Assembly: GCF_000331005.1 (NCBI RefSeq)
Contig: NZ_AEJB01000494.1
Span: 1-53,949 of the forward strand
DNA from: Streptomyces turgidiscabies Car8
GTDB taxonomy: Bacteria > Actinomycetota > Actinomycetes > Streptomycetales > Streptomycetaceae
Reading direction: 5' to 3'
Length of the DNA stretch: 53,949 bases
Below are positions 24,566 to 30,488 of the stretch, piece after piece. The stretch's first letter is position 1, and each line of letters opens with the position of its first letter. Position numbers and translations under genes: made by a program. Below the pieces are notes generated by a model, which was not told the DNA's origin, did not search any database, and was given only the letters and a program-made list of their open reading frames with translations.

Positions 24566-27145
24566 TCAGAGACCACCGCGGACCGGCAGGAACTCCGCCG
24601 TCAGGGACCCGGACACCCCCGCCGCCCCCGCGACCTGCTCCGGCGTCCCCTCCGCCACCACGCGACCGCCCCCGGCGCCGCCCTCCGAGCCGAGGTCGAC
24701 GATCCAGTCGGAGGCGCGCATGACGTCGAGGTTGTGCTCGATCGTCACGACCGAGTGGCCCGCGTCGACGAGGCGTTGGAGTACGTCGAGCAGGCGCGCG
24801 GTGTCGGCGGCGTGCAGGCCGGTGGTCGGTTCGTCGAGGAGGTAGAGGGTGCGCCCGGTCGGGCGGCGCCCCAACTCCTTGGCCAGCTTGAGGCGTTGGG
24901 CCTCACCTCCGGAGATGGTGGTGGCCGGCTGCCCCAGTGGGAGGTAGCCGAGCCCCACGTCCGAGAGCCGTTGGAGGCGTGCGGCGATCTGCCGTACGCC
25001 CCGGAAGACGGTGAGCGCCTCGTCCACCGTGGCGGCCAGTACCTCGGCGATGTCGTGCCCCTCGTAGCGCACCGCGAGCACCTCGCCGCGGAACCGGCGC
25101 CCCCGGCAGGCGGGGCACCGCACCTCCACCGCGGGCAGGAAGTGCATGTGCACGGCGAGCACACCGGCGCCCTCGCACCTCTCGCAGCGCCCGCCGGGCA
25201 CGTTGAAGGAGAAGGCGGCAGGGGTCAGCCCTCTCGACCGTGCCGCGTCCTGCGCGGCGAAGAGTTCCCTGACCGGGGTGAAGACATCCGCGTACGTCGC
25301 CGCGTTGGAACGCGGGAGGCGGCTGATCGGCTCCTGGTCGATGGTCACGACCTTGTCGAGGTGCTCCCAGCCGTCGATGCCGTCGCACTCCCCCGGCGAC
25401 ACCGAAGAAGCCGACAACACCCCCCTCGACGCGTCCAGGCGTTGGTGTGCCGCCCTGCCCAGCACGTCCAGTACCAGCGTCGACTTGCCCGAGCCGGACG
25501 GCCCGGTGACCGTGACCAGCCGCCCCAGCGGAATCCGTACGGTGACGTCCCTGAGGTTGTGGGCGCGGGCGCCGCGTACCACCAACTCCGTACTCGCCGC
25601 TGGGCGTTCCTTCCGTGCGGGATGCTGGAGCCGGCCCGCCAGATACACCCCGGTGACGGACCCCTCCGTCGACGCCACCTCCTGCGGTGTTCCCTCGGCG
25701 ACGACCCGGCCGCCGTCCCGGCCCGCGCCCGGACCGATGTCGATGACGTGGTCGGCGGCCCAGAGGACGTCCAGGTCGTGCTCGATGACGAGGACCGTGT
25801 TGCCGAGGTCCCGCAGGCGGCGCAGTACGTCGACGAGGCGTGCCGTGTCCGCGGGGTGCAGTCCGATGGTCGGCTCGTCGAGGACGTACAGCATGCCGGT
25901 GAGGCCCGAGCCGAGCAGTGCGGCCAGGCGCAGCCGCTGGGACTCGCCCGCGGAGAGGCTGGTGCTCGACTGGTCGAGGGTCAGATAGCCGACCCCGGTG
26001 TCGACGAGCCGCCGTACCCGCTCCTCCAGGTCGGCGACGACCGGCTCGGCGAACCGCCATTCGTCCCCGGTGGAGAACGCCCTCAACTCCGCTGTCCAGT
26101 CGGCGAGTTCGGTGAGCGGCAACCGGGCCGCGTCCGTGATGCCGAGTCCGTGCACGGTGACGGCCCGGCTCTCACCGCGCAGCCGTGTCCCCGCGCACGC
26201 CCCGCAGACCTCCTTCAGCATCGAGCGCTCGGCCTTCTGCCGGTAGTCGGTGTCGTCGATGCGGTCGGCGTAGCGCCGCATGAACGCGGTGACGACGCCT
26301 TCGAAACGGCCTGCGGAGACGGTGGCCGGGGGCGCGATGACGGCACGGGCGGGCACATGGTTCATGTGGTCCAAGTGGTTGCGGAACTCGGGCGACTCGA
26401 CCCCGTACAGGAGCAAGTCCCGCACAGCCGGTGCCAGTTCGGACACCGGCTGGTCGGTGTCGAAAGTGAGGTCGTAGTGGCGGGCGGCGGCTCGCAGCAG
26501 GGGCAGGTTGCGGTCGACGAGCTGCTTGGGCCAGCCGCGCACCGCACCGGCGGCGACGCTCAACTCCTCGTCGACCAGGGTCCGTACGTCCACCCGGATC
26601 ACCTCACCGAGTCCGGTGCAGGACGAGCAGGCACCGGCGGGCTTGTTGAAGGAGAAGGAACCCATGACGAGTTCGGGCACCGGGGCGGAGCAGTGCGGGC
26701 AGGCGGTGTTCTCGCCGTCCACCGCTGCTTCCTCTCCGGCCACCGCCTCCTCGTCGCCCTCCGGGTCGTGGGCGTACGACGGGGGGATCTCCTCCCCGCA
26801 GGCGGGGCATGGGCGTACGCCGATCCGGGACCACAGCAGCCGCAGGTAGGTGAAGACCTCGGTCGCCGTGCCGACCGTCGAGCGTGGGCCGCGTCCTGCC
26901 GGACGCTGGTCGACGCTGACGGACGGGGACAGGCCGGTGATCGAGTCGACGGAGGGCCGGCTGACACCGGCGGTCGCCGCGCCCCACGCCTCCATGTACT
27001 GGCGGTGGCTCTCCCGGTGGAGGGTGTCGAGGGCGAGCGTGGACTTGCCCGAGCCGGAGAGACCGGTCACGACGACCAGTTTCTGCTTCGGGATCGTGAG
27101 CGAGATGTTCTTCAGGTTGTGGAGTCGGGCGCCTTTGATGTGCAT
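24566..27145 (-). CDS. class II UvrA-like ABC ATPase
   Basis: An 859-residue UvrA homolog with two ABC modules. First module: Walker A GLSGSGKST (residues 28-36) and signature STSLSAGESQRLRL followed by DEPTIGLHP. Second module: signature ATTISGGEAQRLKLA followed by DEPTTGLHA. Zinc-binding CxxC pairs are present (CPACGEE, CPHC; CERCEGAG and CPACRGRR). It is about 100 residues shorter than housekeeping UvrA, fitting the UvrA2/DrrC-like class linked to drug tolerance rather than core repair. Upstream in-frame starts (TTG 27235, ATG 27184) are rejected: family similarity begins at MHIKGARLHNLKN and the ATG at 27145 overlaps the stop of a leader peptide (TGATG). Divergent from a MerR-type regulator. 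Confidence 0.85.
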   Translation of the reverse strand: MHIKGARLHNLKNISLTIPKQKLVVVTGLSGSGKSTLALDTLHRESHRQYMEAWGAATAGVSRPSVDSITGLSPSVSVDQRPAGRGPRSTVGTATEVFTYLRLLWSRIGVRPCPACGEEIPPSYAHDPEGDEEAVAGEEAAVDGENTACPHCSAPVPELVMGSFSFNKPAGACSSCTGLGEVIRVDVRTLVDEELSVAAGAVRGWPKQLVDRNLPLLRAAARHYDLTFDTDQPVSELAPAVRDLLLYGVESPEFRNHLDHMNHVPARAVIAPPATVSAGRFEGVVTAFMRRYADRIDDTDYRQKAERSMLKEVCGACAGTRLRGESRAVTVHGLGITDAARLPLTELADWTAELRAFSTGDEWRFAEPVVADLEERVRRLVDTGVGYLTLDQSSTSLSAGESQRLRLAALLGSGLTGMLYVLDEPTIGLHPADTARLVDVLRRLRDLGNTVLVIEHDLDVLWAADHVIDIGPGAGRDGGRVVAEGTPQEVASTEGSVTGVYLAGRLQHPARKERPAASTELVVRGARAHNLRDVTVRIPLGRLVTVTGPSGSGKSTLVLDVLGRAAHQRLDASRGVLSASSVSPGECDGIDGWEHLDKVVTIDQEPISRLPRSNAATYADVFTPVRELFAAQDAARSRGLTPAAFSFNVPGGRCERCEGAGVLAVHMHFLPAVEVRCPACRGRRFRGEVLAVRYEGHDIAEVLAATVDEALTVFRGVRQIAARLQRLSDVGLGYLPLGQPATTISGGEAQRLKLAKELGRRPTGRTLYLLDEPTTGLHAADTARLLDVLQRLVDAGHSVVTIEHNLDVMRASDWIVDLGSEGGAGGGRVVAEGTPEQVAGAAGVSGSLTAEFLPVRGGL

Positions 27146-27201
27146 CACGGGAGTTCGGTCATCCAGGCCATCCAGTTCATCCATACCTTCAATTTTTTCA
27201 T
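27145..27201 (-). CDS. leader peptide upstream of the UvrA-like gene
   Basis: An 18-codon frame encoding MKKLKVWMNWMAWMTELP. It has a strong ribosome binding site (AGGAG, 5 bases before the ATG), and its TGA overlaps the ATG of the UvrA-like gene as TGATG. The peptide contains Trp-Met three times, encoded by a 9-base repeat beginning TGGATG. The start codon lies in an inverted repeat (CTTCAAT-n6-ATTGAAG, 27187-27206) that could fold in the mRNA. These features are as expected of a regulatory leader peptide that couples or attenuates translation. There is no homology evidence for the peptide itself. Confidence 0.6.
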   Translation of the reverse strand: MKKLKVWMNWMAWMTELP

Positions 27202-27261
27202 TGAAGCTCCTGTTGAGACTTTGAGCGGCAATCAATGACTCGCACTGCCTCTAAGCTTCAA
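27187..27261. promoter_or_regulatory. CTTCAA boxes in the uvrA-like/merR divergent region
   Basis: Perfect inverted repeat CTTCAAT-tttttc-ATTGAAG at 27187-27206, and a further AAGCTTCAA at 27253-27261 that pairs with TTGAAGCT at 27201-27208. The three CTTCAA boxes lie between the leader peptide and the GTG of the two-HTH MerR protein at 27266, where its binding sites would be expected. The same repeat can form an RNA hairpin over the leader start codon. Confidence 0.5.
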
Positions 27262-27265
27262 ATCC

Positions 27266-27997
27266 GTGACGAACCATGAGGTACGGCTGCGGCCCGTCGA
27301 CCTGGCCCGGCTGTCGGGCCTGTCGACGCAGCAGATCCGCAACTACGAGGACGCGGGTGTCCTGCCCCCGGCGGCCCGGACGGAGTCGGGGTACCGCGTC
27401 TTCGGGGACGTGCACCGGCGCGCGCTGCTCACCTACCGGGCTCTGCAGCCCGGGTACGGGCCACTGGCGGCGACCGCGGTCATGCGCACCCTGCACGACG
27501 GCGACGTTCCTGGCGCCCTCGCACTCGTCGACGCGGCGCACGCCGGTCTGCACGAGCAGCGGACGGCACTACGGGCGACCCGCGAGGCCCTGGAGGCGCT
27601 GACCGGCCGACGGGCCCCGGCGGCGACGTCTCCAGCGACCGGCCTCCGTATCGGCGAGGTGGCCGCACTGCTCGGCGTACGGACGTCCGCGCTACGGGTG
27701 TGGGAGGCAGCGGGGCTGCTCATCCCGGCCCGCGAACGCGGCACGCGCTACCGGCAGTTCGGCCCCGACGACGTCCGCGACGCCCGCCTGATCCAGACCC
27801 TCCGGCGCAGTCACTACCCCCTGGACCAGATCCGCCCGGTGCTGGAGGAATTGCGCCGACAGGGCAGCACGGAGGCGCTGCGAGCGGCGGTCGCGGCGCG
27901 CGGGGAAGCGTTGGCGGGACGTACGCGGGCGATGCTGGCGGGGGCGGGACGGTTGGCGGAGTACATCACGTACATCGAGCGGTCCGGCGACAACTAG
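27266..27997 (+). CDS. MerR-type regulator with two HTH modules
   Basis: A 243-residue regulator with two MerR-like winged HTH modules instead of one. The first is LRPVDLARLSGLSTQQIRNY to SGYRVFG at residues 7-47. The second is LRIGEVAALLGVRTSALRVW, EAAGLLIP and RYRQFG at about 128-168. Helical linkers lie between and after them. No Cys-based metal site is seen, so an organic or no ligand is likely. The GTG at 27266 has no ribosome binding site, suggesting a leaderless mRNA. The TAG stop (27995-27997) lies inside the terminal inverted repeat of the adjacent mobile unit, so the original C-terminus may have been longer. It is divergent from the UvrA-like gene and is its likely regulator. Confidence 0.8.
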   Translation: MTNHEVRLRPVDLARLSGLSTQQIRNYEDAGVLPPAARTESGYRVFGDVHRRALLTYRALQPGYGPLAATAVMRTLHDGDVPGALALVDAAHAGLHEQRTALRATREALEALTGRRAPAATSPATGLRIGEVAALLGVRTSALRVWEAAGLLIPARERGTRYRQFGPDDVRDARLIQTLRRSHYPLDQIRPVLEELRRQGSTEALRAAVAARGEALAGRTRAMLAGAGRLAEYITYIERSGDN

Positions 27998-28014
27998 ACG
28001 AGTCATTCCGATGT
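27994..28014. repeat. left terminal inverted repeat
   Basis: The 21-bp end of the left insertion sequence remnant, identical in reverse to 30434-30454. It supplies the TAG stop codon of the upstream MerR-type gene. Confidence 0.75.
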
Positions 28015-28016
28015 AA

Positions 28017-28241
28017 TCAGTGGTCATAGGCGATGAGGGAGCGCGTGACCGGCTGGCCGGTCTTGGTGTCGTTGACCGACTCGATCAGCTGTCGCACTGT
28101 TTTCAGGAGGCTCTCGCCCTTGCGTTTCTTCCCGCACTTGAACGACGGCCGCAGCAACTCGGCGCCCCTCAAGGCCAGGTCGGCCTCGAAATCGATCTTC
28201 ACGTACAGGGCGGCCAGCAGGGCGTCCAGGTTGTTCGTCAC
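28017..28241 (-). pseudogene. internally deleted transposase remnant (left)
   Basis: A 74-residue frame that starts like a Streptomyces insertion sequence transposase (MTNNLDALLAALYVKID) and ends like one (KTGQPVTRSLIAYDH), joined by a short middle piece (LLKTVRQLIESVNDT). Compared from memory with full-length proteins of about 270-290 residues, two large internal pieces are missing, both removed in frame. The catalytic acidic residues are gone, so it cannot act as a transposase. Its 3' end abuts the left inverted repeat. Confidence 0.7.
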
Positions 28242-28311
28242 ACAACGATCTTGGACGCCCTGCCCGCGTTCTCAGACACACCGTCAGCATTCGAAGTACT
28301 GGGCGGCGGGT

Positions 28312-29178
28312 TCACCTGGCGAGTTCGGCCGGCTCGTCGAGCCGTGTCAGCTTCTGCGGGTTCCGCACGATGTAGATCCAGGTGACCTGGCCGTTCTCCA
28401 CCACGAGGCTCACCGCGGTCGGCTCGCCGTTCATCTCGATCCGGCCCGCGGGAGCGCCGTTGAGCCACACGGGCGTCATCTCGAACGGGACCGCGACCTG
28501 GTTCGCGCGCGTGAGCAGCCTCGCCACCGGTTCGGCCCCGTGGATCGGCGCCAGCACGGCGGCCACGACCCCTCCACCATCGGCGATCAGGACGACGTCC
28601 GGCGCCATGACCTCCAGCAGGTCCTGCAACTGCCCGGTGCGCAGGGCGAGAAGGAAGCGGTCGACGACGGTCCGTTGCTCGGCCCGGCTCACCCGCATGC
28701 GCGGCTGCCGGGCGGCCACGCGCTCGCGTGCCCGCCGCGCGACCTGCCGTACCGTCGCCGCGGACTTCCCGACGGCCTCGCCGATCTCGCCGTACGGCAT
28801 CTCGAAGACCTCCCGCAGTACGAACACCGCCCGCTCTGTCGGCCCCAGCGTTTCGAGGACGGTCAGCATCGCGATCGAGACGCTCTCCGCGAGTTCGACG
28901 TCCTCGGCGACGTCAGGGCTGGTCAGCAGGGGTTCCGGCAGCCACTCGCCCACGTACTCCTCACGGCTGCGGGACAACGTACGCAGCCGGTTGAGCGCCT
29001 GCCGTGTGACGGTGCGGACGAGGTACGCCCGCGGTTCACGCACCTGCGACCTGTCGACGTCGGCCCACCGCAGCCAGGACTCCTGCAGTACGTCCTCCGC
29101 GTCGGCCGCCGAGCCGAGCATCTCGTAGGCGACCGTGAAGAGCAGGCTGCGGTGGGTGACGAAGGGGTCCTCGGTCAT
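28312..29178 (-). CDS. ECF41-type sigma factor with SnoaL-like C-terminal domain
   Basis: A 288-residue sigma factor: region 2 (FVTHRSLLFTVAYEMLGSAA, DVLQESWLRW), region 4 (ETLGPTERAVFVLREVFEMP, GEIGEAVGKSAATVRQVARR), then a SnoaL-like domain of about 110 residues. The three marks of the ECF41 group are visible: WLPEP between regions 2 and 4, DGGG, and a late NPQKL matching the NPDKL motif. In this group the C-terminal extension controls activity and no anti-sigma factor is needed. The start at 29178 overlaps the stop of the upstream decarboxylase-family gene as ATGA, so the two are co-transcribed. A matching ECF41 promoter lies before that gene. Confidence 0.88.
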   Translation of the reverse strand: MTEDPFVTHRSLLFTVAYEMLGSAADAEDVLQESWLRWADVDRSQVREPRAYLVRTVTRQALNRLRTLSRSREEYVGEWLPEPLLTSPDVAEDVELAESVSIAMLTVLETLGPTERAVFVLREVFEMPYGEIGEAVGKSAATVRQVARRARERVAARQPRMRVSRAEQRTVVDRFLLALRTGQLQDLLEVMAPDVVLIADGGGVVAAVLAPIHGAEPVARLLTRANQVAVPFEMTPVWLNGAPAGRIEMNGEPTAVSLVVENGQVTWIYIVRNPQKLTRLDEPAELAR

Positions 29179-29759
29179 ATCGCCGACGACGACGCCACGC
29201 CGGAGTTCCCCGAACGCGCGGCCAGCGGAGTCCCGCACGCGTCGGAGAAGCCCTGCGAGGTGATTCCGTGGGCCGTGTTGTTCCTGGTCGACAGGTTGGC
29301 GAAGGCGATCGACGCGGTGAGTTCGACCATCGCAGCCGGGCCGAGCCGGTCGAGCAGGCCCGCGTACAGCTCGTCGGTGACGGTCGGCGGCGTGTTCGTC
29401 ATGGCCTCGGCGTACTCCAGCACGTCCCGCTCCAGCGGCGTGAACACCTCCGACTCCCGCCAGCGCGGCACCTGGCTCGCCTTGGCCAGGTCCAGGTCCT
29501 TGTGCAGCGCCAGGAAGTAGTTGATGTCGAGGCACCAACTGCAGCCGACCTGCGCGGCAACCGCCATGTGCGCGAACGTCTTGAGCCCCTCGTCGGCCAT
29601 GTCCCACTCGCTCACCTGGCGCCCGAGCTCCGTGGAGTCCTGGGCGACCTTGGGGTTGTGCGCCGTCACTTCGAAGGGCTCGGGCAGGGCACCGAACTGT
29701 TTGATCATGTTCTCGGTGAGCTCGGCGGGGAGTTCTGCCTTCGGGATGCGCAGTGTCAC
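29175..29759 (-). CDS. carboxymuconolactone decarboxylase-family (AhpD-like) protein
   Basis: A 194-residue protein of the CMD/AhpD superfamily. The redox motif is CSWCLDINYFLALH: a CxxC pair with a downstream His, near residues 90-103. Such proteins act as peroxidases or oxidoreductases through the thiol pair. The GTG at 29759 has AAGGAG 6 bases upstream. The gene overlaps and precedes the ECF41 sigma factor, the classic partner arrangement for that group, in which the sigma factor activates the CMD-type gene. The physiological substrate is not known. Both genes lie between inverted insertion sequence remnants, so they may have been acquired together. Confidence 0.85.
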   Translation of the reverse strand: MTLRIPKAELPAELTENMIKQFGALPEPFEVTAHNPKVAQDSTELGRQVSEWDMADEGLKTFAHMAVAAQVGCSWCLDINYFLALHKDLDLAKASQVPRWRESEVFTPLERDVLEYAEAMTNTPPTVTDELYAGLLDRLGPAAMVELTASIAFANLSTRNNTAHGITSQGFSDACGTPLAARSGNSGVASSSAI

Positions 29760-29812
29760 GGTGTGCTCCTTCTTCTCAATGTCCGTTGGCCTGTCGGCCT
29801 GTCGGACATGAA

Positions 29813-29839
29813 GACACCGCCGGGCTCGGGAACGTGACA
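29813..29839 (-). promoter_or_regulatory. ECF41-type promoter
   Basis: On the minus strand, TGTCACG (29839-29833), a 16-base spacer, then TGTC (29816-29813). This matches the published ECF41 pattern TGTCACA-n16-CGTC with one change in each box. It sits about 55 bases upstream of the CMD-family start, so the operon is probably autoregulated. Confidence 0.55.
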
Positions 29840-29869
29840 ACCACTATGGCGGTAGGGGCGTTCGGGTTT

Positions 29870-30265
29870 CCGGGCCAGGAAGGTGGCGACTGTCCTCGCG
29901 CGCCTTCGTCGGGCTCCTGCACAAGTCGCGTCGTGATCACGAGTCCGGCCCGGCCCAGCGGTTCGGCGATCCGCTCGGCCGGGAGTAGGTGGGACTCGTA
30001 GGACACCGGATGGCCGCCGTACGCCTGGGTCGGACGTAGACGCAGATACTCGTCGTCTTCCGCGTGCCCGGCCGGCACGAGGCCGCCAGGCGCGAGGGTG
30101 CGGTGGAACTCGGCGTACAGGAGGGGGAGTTGTTCCGGCGAGGTGTGGTGGGTGGAGTAGTGGGGCGAGGATGCCGCCCAGTTCGTCGTCCCGTAGCGCG
30201 AGGGCGGTCATCGAGCCCACGGTGAAGCCCAGGTGGGGATGGGCCTGGCCGACCAGGCCGCGAGT
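29870..30265 (-). pseudogene. SAM-dependent methyltransferase pseudogene (N-terminus lost, frameshifted)
   Basis: Reading leftward, the segments FTVGSMTALALRDDELGGIL, then in another frame SPEQLPLLYAEFHRTLAPGG, HAEDDEYLRL, RIAEPLGRAGLVITTRLVQE, then again in the first frame VATFLARKPERPYR, together match the second half of a class I methyltransferase. At least two frameshifts are needed and the SAM-binding N-terminal half is missing, cut where the right transposase remnant begins. It is non-functional. Confidence 0.65.
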
Positions 30266-30445
30266 CGGTGCGACAGCAGATCGAGCCGGTCGACGACACC
30301 CTCAAGGGCCGGCTCGACCTGGAACAGCACGATGGCCGGACCTTCGAAGGTGTCGCCGTCCGCGTCGCCCAACGCGTCCTCGCCGATGGCCGCCGCGATC
30401 TGGCACAACCACGAGACCTGCCAGCCCGTCATCACATCGGAATGA
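30262..30445 (+). pseudogene. transposase C-terminal remnant (right)
   Basis: The plus strand encodes VDDTLKGRLDLEQHDGRTFE and GVAVRVAQRVLA, then after a frameshift MAAAIWHNHETCQPVITSE. These are the last 60 or so residues of the same transposase family as the left remnant, oriented oppositely. The final RSLIAYDH tail seen at the left copy is missing here. The segment runs directly into the right inverted repeat. Confidence 0.65.
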
Positions 30446-30454
30446 CTCGTCTAG
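30434..30454. repeat. right terminal inverted repeat
   Basis: Exact 21-bp inverted copy of 27994-28014, ending in CTAG. It lies 34 bases from the stop of the leucine-rich-repeat-variant gene. Confidence 0.75.
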
Positions 30455-30488
30455 GCCCTCTGGTACGCCTGTTCAGCTCACGGGGTCG

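Larger units (their letters stand above)
27994..30454. mobile_element. decayed composite-like element bounded by 21-bp inverted repeats
   Basis: The ends 27994-28014 and 30434-30454 are exact 21-bp inverted repeats beginning CTAG then ACGAGTCATTCCGATGT. Next to each end is a remnant of the same transposase, leftward at 28017-28241 and rightward at 30262-30445, so the two insertion sequence copies face outward. Between them are an ECF41 sigma factor, a carboxymuconolactone decarboxylase-family gene and a methyltransferase pseudogene. The palindromic CTAG at each border could be a 4-bp target duplication of the whole unit. No intact transposase remains, so the unit is presumably immobile. Confidence 0.65.

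Noticed and set aside
27145..27235. Longer N-terminus for the UvrA-like protein (TTG 27235 or ATG 27184)
   Set aside because: The added residues do not resemble UvrA, neither start has a well-placed ribosome binding site, and the leader-peptide frame explains the region better.
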